DNA of 64,000 bases from Alcaligenes faecalis (GCF_002443155.1 NZ_CP023667.1:1612001-1676000); one strand, 5' to 3'. Positions 17,954 through 26,915 are shown, counted from the stretch's first letter. Notes: generated by a model not told the origin, from the letters alone. Numbers and translations: made by a program.

Positions 17954-18247
17954 TTAGCGTTCGATACGGACTTCAAAGTAGGCTTCGGACTCGCCCAGAT
18001 CACGAAAGCCGTCGCTCATGGCGCGCGTGGCGGCGGCAATCCATTTCTTGGCCAGGGCAATGTCCTCCCCGGACAATTCTGTCTCTGCTGTTTCTTCAGC
18101 CAGTTGCCACGCTCGATATGCCTGGACCACGGCCTCCGGGCCTTGCATGACTTTTTCTAAGCTGCGGCGAAAACGCTCCTCAGCCTCGCGGCGGCCGCGT
18201 TCGGTGATATCGGAAGGAGCGTCGTGCAAAGTGATGTTATAGGACAT
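17954..18247 (-). CDS. small helical protein, unknown
   Basis: 97 residues, highly charged and mostly alpha-helical (ERGRREAEERFRRSLEKVM, AEETAETELSGEDIALAKKW), no signal or membrane segment, so cytoplasmic. Start ATG 18247 is preceded by AGAAG; the frame stays open to 18466 but the added residues do not look coding. No family recognised. Confidence 0.65.
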   Translation of the reverse strand: MSYNITLHDAPSDITERGRREAEERFRRSLEKVMQGPEAVVQAYRAWQLAEETAETELSGEDIALAKKWIAAATRAMSDGFRDLGESEAYFEVRIER

Positions 18248-18505
18248 GATGCTTCTTTTTGCTGTATGGATAAACAGTAATTTAGCATGTCTTTTTATCT
18301 TGAGCCAGATTTTTGTGATGTCTGTTGCATCAACTATTAGCCGGCTTCTGTTGCATCCACAAACGGCTTGAACAGGCCTGCACTTTTGCTCGGCTTTACG
18401 CGGCTCACCCAGTCCTGATTTTCCACCATAGACTACGTGCTCCAGCCCGTGGGTATACTGCTGCAAGCAGATTCACGCTCTCTTTTTTCTTGGCCGAGGT
18501 TCAGG

Positions 18506-19444
18506 GTGCAGCTTGTAGCGATAGGCAGTATTACCGTTGATATTGTGGTCTCAGGCATGCCAGCCGAGCTGGCGCGTGGCGACAAGCAGGAAGTGGGCTC
18601 GATTGATTTGTACCCTGGTGGTGGTGCACTCAATGCCACAGCCAGTTTTATGGAGCAAGGTGAATCGGTACGACTTCTGGGGGCGCTGGGTCAGGATGGC
18701 CTGGGTGATCGTTTGCGCGCGCATATCGAGCAACTGGGTATTGATGTCAGCAGTGTGCAGACTTGCCCCGATCAACCCACAGGGAAAGCCATCGTTCTGG
18801 TAGAGCCATCCGGAAGTGCCTCGGTACTGGCCCGGCGCGGTGCAAATGCCTGCCTGCGTGTTCAGGCTCAAGACCTGCAAGCAGACCTGATTTATGTGGC
18901 CCCCTTGGCCTTGCAGCCTATGGAAAGTTTGGCGCAAGCCTTGGCGGAAAGAAGTGATACCTCGGCCTGCCTGGTGGTAAATCCCAGTGTGGCGTGTTTG
19001 CAGCATCAAGGTGAGGGATTCAAGCAGGTTTACGCACAAGCCGATGTGCTGGGCTTGAATGCGGTAGAGGCCCAGATGTTGGCAGGTGTTCAGGATGCCG
19101 ATATTCAGCTGGAATTGTCGATTCAGGAAGCGTGCGAGCTGGCTGCGCGTCTGCAACATCACCCCCAACAAGCCTTGTTGATCACCCTGGGTGTGCAGGG
19201 GGCGGTGTTGGCTTTCAATGGGCAGCAGTATGCGGAACCAGCGTGCAAGGTGGCGGTGTGCTCAACGGTGGGGGCAGGGGATGCGTTTCTGTCCAGCTTT
19301 GCCCTAGCCTGGAAACGGGGCCTGGAGCCGTCAGACGCCTTGAAGCTGGCCAGCCAGGCCGCGGCGGCACGATTAGGGCAGTGGGCGGCCAATACTTTTC
19401 CGCCCATGTTCGGGCAAGATGCGGCGGAAGTCCTGACGTTGTAA
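18506..19444 (+). CDS. PfkB-family carbohydrate/nucleoside kinase
   Basis: 312 residues with both PfkB signatures: PGGGALNATASF near the N terminus and STVGAGDAFLSSFA with the catalytic Asp near the C terminus. Members phosphorylate sugars or nucleosides (ribokinase, adenosine kinase, pseudouridine kinase). GTG 18506 has GAGG 6 nt upstream and gives a protein starting VQLVAIGSITVDIVV, the expected first strand. Substrate not determinable. Confidence 0.85.
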   Translation: MQLVAIGSITVDIVVSGMPAELARGDKQEVGSIDLYPGGGALNATASFMEQGESVRLLGALGQDGLGDRLRAHIEQLGIDVSSVQTCPDQPTGKAIVLVEPSGSASVLARRGANACLRVQAQDLQADLIYVAPLALQPMESLAQALAERSDTSACLVVNPSVACLQHQGEGFKQVYAQADVLGLNAVEAQMLAGVQDADIQLELSIQEACELAARLQHHPQQALLITLGVQGAVLAFNGQQYAEPACKVAVCSTVGAGDAFLSSFALAWKRGLEPSDALKLASQAAAARLGQWAANTFPPMFGQDAAEVLTL

Positions 19445-19486
19445 ATACAAAAAGCGCAGCAAAACAAATCGCAAGGGGGAGAGGAT

Positions 19487-19657
19487 ATGGCAGCCACTAT
19501 CATTATTGTGGGCTTGTATCTGTTGGTGACGGTTCTGCTGGGTGTCACACTCTGTTATACCCGTCCCAGGACGTGGAAGCGCGATACGGCTTTATTAATG
19601 ATTACTCCCCTGGCTGTCCCCGTGGTTTACGCCATTTTTACGATGTTCAATGGATAA
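19487..19657 (+). CDS. 56-residue membrane protein, unknown
   Basis: ATG 19487 is preceded by GGGGGAGAGG. The protein has two hydrophobic helices (ATIIIVGLYLLVTVLLGV and LLMITPLAVPVVYAIF) joined by a basic loop CYTRPRTWKRD, a good small hairpin-type inner-membrane protein. It follows the pfkB gene by 42 nt and may be co-transcribed. Confidence 0.65.
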   Translation: MAATIIIVGLYLLVTVLLGVTLCYTRPRTWKRDTALLMITPLAVPVVYAIFTMFNG

Positions 19658-19859
19658 GGGTTCCGGCACAAAACGCCTTTTCCTGGTCTTTTATTGCGTG
19701 TTATGAGCTTTTGCAAAGATTTCTGCCGTAAAGGTAAGCTCATGTAGCCCAATCCTAGTCTTTGTGTCGCCTCTGTGTCGGATCTTGACAATCGTTGACT
19801 TCATGTTCTGAAGGTGGCCCGTTACCATAGTCTCAAGCTTGTTGAGTTGGGACTTTGGG

Positions 19860-19976
19860 ATGTACGCCATGATTAATGCCTCGAATCTGATTGATTATGT
19901 ACCTATGGTATTAATGCTGGCTGGCTGCGGTATTTTGGGTTTTATTTTGTTGTCTTTCTGGCTGCATCGCTCTTGA
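19860..19976 (+). CDS. 38-residue single-pass membrane peptide, tentative
   Basis: A short ORF with one hydrophobic helix (VPMVLMLAGCGILGFILLSF) and a basic tail WLHRS. ATG 19869, with GGGA 8 nt upstream, is an alternative start. TTGACA/TTGACT-like boxes lie about 65-75 nt upstream. Length and weak ribosome site make it uncertain. Confidence 0.4.
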   Translation: MYAMINASNLIDYVPMVLMLAGCGILGFILLSFWLHRS

Positions 19977-20251
19977 TCTACGCCCGGCCTTGTAGTGCTT
20001 TGCAATAAAGCACCTATATTTACGCTTGATTTCAGCGCCATCTTTTACCTGACGTGTTGCTTTTGCTGCACGCTTGCCTTCGCTCACTTCTCATATCAGA
20101 CAAGTGTAGTAAGCTATTTCCACGATCTGTTTCGCGACCAGCGCTTGATGGTTTTTTCTACCTTGTGCTAACAGCAGACGCGGCCTGGGCAGTCTTCATC
20201 TCGAACGATTCGCCGGGCATCAGCAAACTTCAGGTCAAGGAGAAGGAAATC

Positions 20252-20497
20252 ATGTTTTTCCGCTTAGTTTCTGCCTGCGCAGGCTCTTTGATGTTGACGG
20301 CATGCGCCAGCTCTACCCAAACGGCCACCAAACCCGCGGGGCAAGCCAATCTGGCCTCCACTTTTTGTCAGCGCATGGGTGGGCAAACCATTGTTCATGA
20401 AAGTGGACGTGGCGCCTATGGAACCTGTTTGATGAAAGATGGCTCGGAGTCCGAAGAATGGGCCTTTTATCGTAGCTGGTATCCCCGGATGGACTGA
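20252..20497 (+). CDS. DUF333 small lipoprotein, paralogue
   Basis: 81 residues; lipobox LTAC (about Cys18), then a DUF333 domain (NLASTFCQRMGGQTIV ... CLMKDGSESEEWAFY). Similar in layout to 17675-17914 (Cys, GG, EEW conserved), so a duplicated pair about 2.3 kb apart. ATG 20252 is chosen because AAGGAGAAGGAA precedes it; the longer open frame to 20054 lacks such a site. The 275 nt before it hold no other supported gene. Confidence 0.8.
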   Translation: MFFRLVSACAGSLMLTACASSTQTATKPAGQANLASTFCQRMGGQTIVHESGRGAYGTCLMKDGSESEEWAFYRSWYPRMD

Positions 20498-20599
20498 ATT
20501 CTTTGCCAAATGTGGTTTTTGTGGCGATACAGCGCCGCGATAGCGGGCGAAGGTGATAAACTTATCCAATCAAATGTGTTATTTGGGAAGCAGAATCTT

Positions 20600-20635
20600 A
20601 TGAACTCAACGCGAACTACCCGTCGGCAAATCTAG
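20600..20635 (+). CDS. thrS leader peptide MNSTRTTRRQI (putative)
   Basis: An 11-residue ORF with a GGGAAG ribosome site at 20585-20590, 94 nt upstream of thrS. Three of its first seven residues are Thr (ACG 20609, ACT 20615, ACC 20618). Its stop TAG (20633-20635) is 4 nt before the first of two identical GGCCGCG segments that compete for the terminator arm. This is what a ribosome-mediated attenuator for a threonine-responsive gene should look like. Inferred from layout; translation is not proven. Confidence 0.6.
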   Translation: MNSTRTTRRQI

Positions 20636-20639
20636 CCGT

Positions 20640-20713
20640 GGCCGCGTAGCGTTTCGTTTGCTTTCCAAGAACGTTCAATTCAAAAGCGCGGCTTTTTCAA
20701 GGCCGCGTTTTTT
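20640..20713 (+). promoter_or_regulatory. thrS transcription attenuator (terminator / antiterminator)
   Basis: Terminator: CGCGGC (20687-20692) pairs with GCCGCG (20702-20707) and is followed by T6, ending 16 nt before the thrS ATG. Antiterminator: GGCCGCG at 20640-20646 is identical to 20701-20707 and can pair with the same CGCGGC. A ribosome at the leader stop codon would cover 20640-20646 and favour the terminator; one stalled at the Thr codons would leave it free. Confidence 0.6.
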
Positions 20714-20728
20714 ATTTCAGGAAGTGTT

Positions 20729-22651
20729 ATGGTCCGAATCACACTGCCCGATGGCTCCCAGCGAGAGTTTCAGGGCCCGGTTTCCGTCAGCGAAGTGGCG
20801 AACTCGATTGGCACAGGCCTGGGCCGCGCCGCCCTGGCAGGCCGTGTCGGCACGCCCGGTACCGAGTCGCGTCTGGTGGATACCTCGTATGTGATCGACC
20901 AGGACAGCAATTTGGCCATCATCACCGCCAAAGACGCGGACGGTCTGGATTTGATCCGTCACTCTACTGCCCACTTGCTGGCTTACGCGGTCAAGAGTCT
21001 GTTCCCGGATGCCCAGGTCACCATTGGCCCGGTCATCGACAACGGCTTTTACTACGACTTTTCCTACAAGCGCGCCTTTACGCCCGAGGATCTGGAAGCC
21101 ATTGAAAAGAAAATGGCAGAACTGGCCAAGAAAGACGAAGTGGTGACTCGTGAAGAGTGGCTGCGCGACGATGCGGTCGAGTTCTTCAAGAGCATTGGCG
21201 AGGACTACAAGGCAGAGATCATTGCCTCCATTCCTTCCAACGAGCCAATCAGCCTGTACCGTGAAGGGGACTTCATCGATTTGTGCCGTGGTCCTCACGT
21301 GCCATCCACCGGCAAGTTGAAAGTGTTCAAGCTGATGAAAGTGGCCGGCGCTTACTGGCGTGGCGACAGCAACAATGAAATGCTGCAACGCATTTACGGC
21401 ACTGCCTGGGCGACCAAGGAAGATCAGCAAGCGTACCTGACCATGCTGGAAGAGGCCGAGCGCCGCGACCACCGCAAGCTGGGCCGTGAGCTGGATCTGT
21501 TCCACTTCCAGGAAGAGGCTCCCGGCCTGATTTTCTGGCACCCCAAAGGTTGGGTGATCTGGCAACAGGTCGAGCAATACATTCGCCGTGTCTATCAGGA
21601 CAATGGCTACCAGGAAGTGAAAGCGCCACAAATTCTGGATTTGTCGCTGTGGAAGAAAACCGGCCACTGGGACAACTACGCTGAAAACATGTTCACGACC
21701 GAGTCGGAGAACCGTGTTTATGGCTTGAAGCCCATGAACTGCCCCGGCCACGTGCAAATCTTCAACTCCGGCCTGCATTCCTACCGTGAACTGCCTATTC
21801 GTTACGGCGAGTTCGGTCAGTGCCATCGCAACGAACCTTCGGGTGCCTTGCACGGCATGATGCGTGTGCGCGGCTTTACGCAAGACGACGGTCACATTTT
21901 CTGTACCGAAGATCAACTGCAAGACGAATGCGCTGCCTTTACGGCTCAGTTGCAAGCCGTGTATGCGGACTTCGGCTTTACCGAAATTCTGTACAAAGTG
22001 GCTACTCGCCCAGAAAAGCGTATCGGTGACGATGCTGTCTGGGACAAGGCTGAACAAGCCCTGATCGAAAGCTTGCGCCGTACCGGCTGCGAGTTCGAGA
22101 TCTCGGAAGGCGAGGGCGCTTTCTATGGCCCGAAGATTGAATACACACTGAAAGATGCCATTGGTCGTCATTGGCAGTGCGGCACCATCCAGGTGGACTT
22201 CTCCATGCCGGCCCGTTTGGGTGCCGAGTATGTGGATGCTCAGGATCAACGTCGCGTGCCCGTGATGTTGCACCGTGCTATTTTGGGCTCCTTCGAGCGC
22301 TTTATCGGCATGCTGATTGAAAACCACGCCGGCGCCTTGCCTGCCTGGTTGGCGCCGGAGCACGTGGTGGTATGCTGCATTTCCGAAAGTTCAGCGGATT
22401 ATGCCCAATCCGTGGCGCAAAACCTGAAGAAAATGGGATTCCGTGCCTCCTCTGATTTGCGTGGTGAAAAAATCACTCGTAAAATCCGTGAGCACAGTAT
22501 GCAAAAAGTGCCCTATATTCTGGTCGTGGGCGAGAAAGAGCGTGAAAACGGCGCAGTTGCCGTACGTGCGCGTGGTGGCGTGGACTTGGGCGTCATGCCA
22601 GTAGCCGATTTTTCAGCACGATTGAAGCAAGAGATCGATAGCCGTCAGTAA
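20729..22651 (+). CDS. thrS: threonyl-tRNA synthetase
   Basis: Class II aminoacyl-tRNA synthetase, 640 residues, the normal length. N-terminal TGS domain (about 1-62), editing domain with the [12 protein letters not shown] zinc-site motif and [10 protein letters not shown], catalytic core with [11 protein letters not shown] and a C-terminal anticodon-binding domain. Charges tRNA-Thr. Ribosome site AGGAAG. Preceded by a Thr leader peptide and attenuator and followed by infC after 46 nt, so infC should respond to thrS control. Confidence 0.97.
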   Translation: MVRITLPDGSQREFQGPVSVSEVANSIGTGLGRAALAGRVGTPGTESRLVDTSYVIDQDSNLAIITAKDADGLDLIRHSTAHLLAYAVKSLFPDAQVTIGPVIDNGFYYDFSYKRAFTPEDLEAIEKKMAELAKKDEVVTREEWLRDDAVEFFKSIGEDYKAEIIASIPSNEPISLYREGDFIDLCRGPHVPSTGKLKVFKLMKVAGAYWRGDSNNEMLQRIYGTAWATKEDQQAYLTMLEEAERRDHRKLGRELDLFHFQEEAPGLIFWHPKGWVIWQQVEQYIRRVYQDNGYQEVKAPQILDLSLWKKTGHWDNYAENMFTTESENRVYGLKPMNCPGHVQIFNSGLHSYRELPIRYGEFGQCHRNEPSGALHGMMRVRGFTQDDGHIFCTEDQLQDECAAFTAQLQAVYADFGFTEILYKVATRPEKRIGDDAVWDKAEQALIESLRRTGCEFEISEGEGAFYGPKIEYTLKDAIGRHWQCGTIQVDFSMPARLGAEYVDAQDQRRVPVMLHRAILGSFERFIGMLIENHAGALPAWLAPEHVVVCCISESSADYAQSVAQNLKKMGFRASSDLRGEKITRKIREHSMQKVPYILVVGEKERENGAVAVRARGGVDLGVMPVADFSARLKQEIDSRQ

Positions 22652-22697
22652 AACAGGAACGCTATCGTTTTTATCGACATTTTTAGGAGTTTTCGAC

Positions 22698-23222
22698 ATC
22701 GCAACCGAGAAAAAACATCGCATCAATGGTGAAATTCGTATTCCAGAGGTGCGACTCATTGGAGTCGAGGGTGAGCAGCTAGGTATCGTCAAGGTGCCTG
22801 ACGCCTTGGCTATGGCAGAACAGCATGATGTGGACCTGGTGGAAATCGCCCCTGCGGCTGTGCCACCGGTGTGCCGTTTGATGGATTACGGCAAATTCCG
22901 CTATCAGGAACAGAAGCGCCAACAAGAAGCCAAGGCCAAGCAGAAAATCATTCAGATCAAGGAAGTCAAATTCCGTCCCGGTACGGATGAAGGCGACTAC
23001 CAGGTCAAGCTGCGTAATGTGAAGCGTTTCATCGATGATGGCGACAAGGTCAAAGTGACTTTGCGTTTCCGTGGTCGTGAAATGGCTCACCAGGAATTGG
23101 GGATGCGTGTGCTGGAACGGATTCGCGACGAAGTCAGCGAAATCTGTCAGGTTGAAGCCATGCCCAAGCTGGAAGGCCGTCAAATGGTCATGGTCTTGGC
23201 GCCTCGCAAGAAAGCGTCCTGA
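22698..23222 (+). CDS. infC: translation initiation factor IF-3 with AUC start
   Basis: 174 residues. Binds the 30S subunit, blocks premature 50S joining and rejects non-standard start codons. The family N terminus ([20 protein letters not shown]) is only reached from ATC 22698, with AGGAG at 22685-22689 and 8-nt spacing; no ATG/GTG/TTG exists at a suitable place (GTG 22749 would remove 17 conserved residues). A rare start is known for infC (AUU in E. coli) and underlies autoregulation by IF3. The C-terminal half holds [12 protein letters not shown]. Confidence 0.92.
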   Translation: MATEKKHRINGEIRIPEVRLIGVEGEQLGIVKVPDALAMAEQHDVDLVEIAPAAVPPVCRLMDYGKFRYQEQKRQQEAKAKQKIIQIKEVKFRPGTDEGDYQVKLRNVKRFIDDGDKVKVTLRFRGREMAHQELGMRVLERIRDEVSEICQVEAMPKLEGRQMVMVLAPRKKAS

Positions 23223-23240
23223 TACTCTTGCACGATACTG

Positions 23241-23300
23241 CCTGGGTCCGCCCAGGAGCATTATGCGTCGCCCGATTCGCTCCCAAGTAGCGAGTCGGGC
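23241..23300 (+). other. two hairpins downstream of infC
   Basis: CCTGGG-TCCG-CCCAGG (23241-23256) and GCCCGATTCGCT / AGCGAGTCGGGC (23270-23300, one wobble pair) form consecutive stems before the terminator at 23306. They may protect the thrS-infC mRNA end. Confidence 0.5.
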
Positions 23301-23305
23301 ACAAT

Positions 23306-23337
23306 CGCCTTTGCAGCCCGTCTGCAAAGGCGTTTTT
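23306..23337 (+). terminator. terminator after thrS-infC
   Basis: CGCCTTTGCAG-CCCGT-CTGCAAAGGCG gives an 11-bp perfect stem followed by TTTTT. It separates infC from gshB by closing the thrS-infC transcript. Confidence 0.88.
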
Positions 23338-23350
23338 CTCTAGGTGTGAT

Positions 23351-24313
23351 ATGCACGTTTTATTCATCATTGATCCCTTGCCCAGCCTGTCGGCTTACAA
23401 GGATTCCTCCGTTGCCATGATGCGTGCATTCCTGGCGCGTGGTCATCGCGTCAGCGTGACCTTGCAGTCTGATTTGTACATTTCCCAAAGCCGGGTTCGT
23501 ACGCGCAGTCAGGCTGTCAGCATTGCCGCTGATGCTGATTTGCGTGCGCCGTCGTGGTGGACTTATCCCGAAGCTGCTACCGAGCAGGAATTGAATGTCT
23601 TTGACGCAGTCATCATGCGCAAGGACCCGCCCTTTGATATGGAATATTCCTATTCCACACACTTGCTCAGCTTTGCACAGGAGCAGGGGGCCAAGGTATT
23701 CAATTCGGGTGCGGCCATTCGCAATCACCCTGAAAAACTCGCTATTACCGAATTTCCGGAATTTACCCCTCCCACCTTGGTTACCCGTGACATGGCCCGC
23801 TTGCGTGCCTTTCACCAGGAACACAAGGATGTGATCGTCAAGCCGCTGGACGGCATGGGTGGCATGGGTATTTTCCGTCTGCAAGATCCCGAGCCCAATC
23901 TGGGCGCGATCCTGGAAACGTTGACGGCCAATGGGACGCAAACCATTATGGCGCAGCGCTACATCCCTGAAATCGTCAAGGGTGACAAGCGCATCCTGAT
24001 TATTGACGGCGAACCTGTGCCTTATGCTTTGGCTCGTATTCCCTTGGCGGGCGAGACTCGCGGCAATCTGGCAGCCGGTGGTCGCGGGGTTGCCCAACCC
24101 TTGTCCGAACACGATTGGCATATTGCCCGTACCCTGGGCCCTGTGCTGGCCGCACGTGGCTTGCTGCTGATTGGTCTGGATGTGATTGGTGACTACGTTA
24201 CCGAAATCAATGTGACCAGCCCAACTTGTTTCGTTGAAATTACTGAGCAGACAGGTTTTGACGTTGCACAGCGTTTTGCCGAGGCCGTCGAACAAGCGAC
24301 GGGACGCGCGTGA
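23351..24313 (+). CDS. gshB: glutathione synthetase
   Basis: ATP-grasp ligase, 320 residues, joining gamma-glutamylcysteine and glycine. Matches the prokaryotic GshB pattern: start MHVLFIIDPLPSLSAYKDSS, KPLDGMGGMGIF in the ATP-grasp loop, DKRILIIDGEP and the C-terminal INVTSPTCFVEI. Followed, with a 4-nt overlap, by a mannose-type EIIA gene, an arrangement I recall from other betaproteobacteria (gshB-EIIA-ptsH-ptsI). Confidence 0.95.
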   Translation: MHVLFIIDPLPSLSAYKDSSVAMMRAFLARGHRVSVTLQSDLYISQSRVRTRSQAVSIAADADLRAPSWWTYPEAATEQELNVFDAVIMRKDPPFDMEYSYSTHLLSFAQEQGAKVFNSGAAIRNHPEKLAITEFPEFTPPTLVTRDMARLRAFHQEHKDVIVKPLDGMGGMGIFRLQDPEPNLGAILETLTANGTQTIMAQRYIPEIVKGDKRILIIDGEPVPYALARIPLAGETRGNLAAGGRGVAQPLSEHDWHIARTLGPVLAARGLLLIGLDVIGDYVTEINVTSPTCFVEITEQTGFDVAQRFAEAVEQATGRA

Positions 24314-24717
24314 TACGCCTTGCCTTGATCATGCACGAGCCTCTGGCCAGTGCGTTTGCCAGCTGTGCCGAGCACGTCCTGGGCGAAAAGCCTGATCTGT
24401 TTGTCTTTGACATTCAGGCCGACGAATGCACGGATACGGCGGTGGACCGCTTGCTGGGGCAACTGCAAACGCAAGCGCCGGACTCGCCCGCCACACTGAT
24501 ACTGTGTGATCTTTACGGTGCCACGCCCTTTAACGTGGCCCGTCGAGTCCAGCAAGCTTTGCAAGATCAAGGGCAGGGCGCTTATTTATTGACCGGCACC
24601 AATATGTGCATGGTGTTGAAAGCCTTGACCGAGCGACGTGACAATCCTGAGCAGTTCGCTCAGGATGTCATGGCAGGCGCGTTGCGTGGCATTGTCCACG
24701 CCGACTGCCATTGCTAA
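24310..24717 (+). CDS. PTS mannose-family EIIA domain protein
   Basis: 135 residues, one EIIA-Man (fructose/mannose IIA) domain. The phospho-acceptor His is H9 in LIMHEPLA; LCDLYGATPFNVA is the second family motif. GTG 24310 overlaps the gshB stop as GTGA. No EIIB/EIIC permease is encoded nearby, so the phosphate probably ends on this protein for regulation rather than sugar uptake. Confidence 0.88.
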   Translation: MIRLALIMHEPLASAFASCAEHVLGEKPDLFVFDIQADECTDTAVDRLLGQLQTQAPDSPATLILCDLYGATPFNVARRVQQALQDQGQGAYLLTGTNMCMVLKALTERRDNPEQFAQDVMAGALRGIVHADCHC

Positions 24718-24752
24718 TTTGAATTTTCACTTTCATTTTTCCAGTTGCCCTT

Positions 24753-25022
24753 ATGCCTAGCGTATCCATCACGATCAGTAATAAATTAGGTCTTCATGCA
24801 CGGGCAGCAGCCAAGCTTACACAGTTGGCCGGCCGTTATAGCAGTGAGATTTTTATCGCGCGTGGCTCTCAGCGCGTGAATGCAAAAAGTATTATGGGTG
24901 TCATGATGCTGGCCGCCGGAATGGGGGTCACCGTGGTTGTGGACGCCCAGGGCGATGATGCCGATCAGGCCCTTAATGACATTCAGGCGTTGTTTGACGC
25001 CAAGTTTGGTGAAAACGAATAA
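24753..25022 (+). CDS. ptsH: phosphocarrier protein HPr
   Basis: 89 residues with the His-15 loop GLHARAAAKLTQ and the Ser-46 segment KSIMGVMMLA targeted by HPr kinase. Transfers phosphate from EI to EIIA proteins. Lies between the EIIA and ptsI genes, 15 nt before ptsI. Confidence 0.95.
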   Translation: MPSVSITISNKLGLHARAAAKLTQLAGRYSSEIFIARGSQRVNAKSIMGVMMLAAGMGVTVVVDAQGDDADQALNDIQALFDAKFGENE

Positions 25023-25037
25023 GGAAGAAATCTGGTC

Positions 25038-26795
25038 ATGAATAGTGCTGCAGCTCGAACCCCGGCCTCTGATTTGCCCGCGATGTTCACCGCTCAAGGC
25101 CAAGCAGTCGGTAAGGGGTATGCCATCGCCAAAGCCGTGGTGATGAGCGCAGCAGCACTGGAAGTTCCTCATTACCGGATTGCCGCCGAAGACGTCGATT
25201 CTGAAAGCCAGCGCTTGTTAAGTGCCATGGCTAGCACTCGCGACGAACTTCGAGCCATGGTTGATCAGTTGCCTGTGGATGCGCCACGCGAGCTGGCACC
25301 TATTTTGACGGTGCACAGCCTGCTGCTGGATGATCCCATGCTGACGCAGCAAACCTGTGCCATCATTGCCGAGCGTCACTACAACGCGGAGTGGGCTCTG
25401 ACCTCGCAAGGTCAGATGCTGGTCGAGCAGTTCTCCCAAATGGAAGACGAATACCTGCGCGAGCGTGGCGCTGATGTGCGCCAGGTCATCGAGCGCGTAT
25501 TGCGTGTTCTGGCCGGTAAGCCAGCATTGCTTCCCGGTTTTTCAGCAGCCCAGGAAGAGCCGCTGATCGTGGTGGCACGTGATATCTCCCCAGCAGATAT
25601 GCTGCGCTTGCGCGGTGGTCATTTCGCCGGTTTTTTGACAGATTTGGGCGGGCCCACTTCGCACACGGCCATTGTGGCTCGCAGCTTGAGTGTTCCAGCC
25701 GTAGTGGGTTTGGGTAGCTTCCGCAGTCTGATTCGCGATGGCGATTTTCTGATCGTGGATGGCTTTTCAGGTGCGGTTATTGTTAATCCGTCCGAGCTGG
25801 TTCTGGCTGAATACCGGGAGCGTCAGGAAGCCTATCGTCGTGAGCGAGCCGAGCTGGAAGCCTTGCTGGATGCGCCTGCAGTGACACTGGATGGCATTAA
25901 CGTTCGCCTGGAAGCCAATATCGAGCTTCCTGAAGAAGCTGAGCTGGCCTTGAAGGCGGGCGCCGACGGTATTGGCCTGTTTCGCAGCGAATTTCTCTTC
26001 ATGGGGCGCACGGATCTGCCTTCCGAGCAGGAACAGTACGAAGCGTATTCCCGTGTGGTGAAGGCCATGAAAGGCAAGGTCGTCACTATCCGTACACTGG
26101 ATATTGGCGCTGACAAAACACTGGATGGCGACGCAACGGTCGCTACCAATCCGGCGCTGGGCTTACGCGCAATTCGCTACTGTCTGGACAAGCCTGAAAT
26201 GTTTGCCACACAGCTGCGTGCCTTGTTGCGCGCCAGTCAGCATGGGCAAATCCGTATTTTGATTCCCATGATCTCTTCCATGAACGAGGTCCATGCCAGT
26301 CGTCAGGCTATTGAGTCGGCAGCCCGGGAGCTGGAAAAATCGGGTACACCGTTTGCGCGCAATTATTTATTGGGTGCGATGGTGGAAGTGCCCGCTATCG
26401 CCATAGCCATCGAGCCCTTTGTGCAGGAACTGGATTTTCTGTCCATCGGCACCAATGATTTGATCCAGTACGTCCTGGCGGTAGATCGGGGTGATGCCGA
26501 GGTTGCCAGCCTGTACGACCCCATGCACCCGGCGGTCCTGCGTTTGATTGCACACACAATCAACGCGGCAGACCGGGCCGGCAAACCCGTGGCGATCTGT
26601 GGGGAAATGGCAGGGGATGCCTCGGTCACTCGCATGTTGCTGGGGCTGGGCCTGAAAGAATTCTCCATGCATCCGCAGCAATTGCTGGATGTGAAAAAGG
26701 AAGTGCGTCTATCGCATTCCAATGCCTTGCGCGTAAAGGTTGCCAGTGCCTTGAACCGGGCCGAGCGCATCGATCTGGCCACATTAGCTGCCTAA
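25038..26795 (+). CDS. ptsI: PTS enzyme I (PEP-protein phosphotransferase)
   Basis: 585 residues. Autophosphorylates with PEP and passes phosphate to HPr. Active-site His209 is in GGPTSHTAIVARS; the C-terminal PEP-binding barrel has GLFRSEFLFMGR, LRAIRYCLDKPEMF and the catalytic Cys in VAICGEMAGD. Last gene of the gshB-EIIA-ptsH-ptsI unit. Confidence 0.96.
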   Translation: MNSAAARTPASDLPAMFTAQGQAVGKGYAIAKAVVMSAAALEVPHYRIAAEDVDSESQRLLSAMASTRDELRAMVDQLPVDAPRELAPILTVHSLLLDDPMLTQQTCAIIAERHYNAEWALTSQGQMLVEQFSQMEDEYLRERGADVRQVIERVLRVLAGKPALLPGFSAAQEEPLIVVARDISPADMLRLRGGHFAGFLTDLGGPTSHTAIVARSLSVPAVVGLGSFRSLIRDGDFLIVDGFSGAVIVNPSELVLAEYRERQEAYRRERAELEALLDAPAVTLDGINVRLEANIELPEEAELALKAGADGIGLFRSEFLFMGRTDLPSEQEQYEAYSRVVKAMKGKVVTIRTLDIGADKTLDGDATVATNPALGLRAIRYCLDKPEMFATQLRALLRASQHGQIRILIPMISSMNEVHASRQAIESAARELEKSGTPFARNYLLGAMVEVPAIAIAIEPFVQELDFLSIGTNDLIQYVLAVDRGDAEVASLYDPMHPAVLRLIAHTINAADRAGKPVAICGEMAGDASVTRMLLGLGLKEFSMHPQQLLDVKKEVRLSHSNALRVKVASALNRAERIDLATLAA

Positions 26796-26872
26796 GTGGT
26801 TGAAAATAGTCAATTTAATTTGGCAAATTTGTAACAAACCCCGGCTGTAAACCTATGAGGGATTCCATTTGT

Positions 26873-26915
26873 AACAACGCACCTGAACCGGGCTTCCCGC
26901 TAGGTGCTTGTTGTT
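26873..26915 (+). other. structured intergenic element after ptsI
   Basis: AACAACGCACCT pairs with AGGTGC-TT-GTTGTT (12 bp with a 2-nt bulge) around a loop that itself holds GGG-CTT-CCC. It ends in TTGTTGTT, not a clean T-run, so it may be a weak terminator or part of a small RNA. The rest of the 318-nt ptsI-lipoprotein gap (26796-27113) shows no gene. Confidence 0.4.

Noticed and set aside
20717..22363. 548-codon minus-strand frame opposite thrS
   Set aside because: Antisense shadow of thrS.
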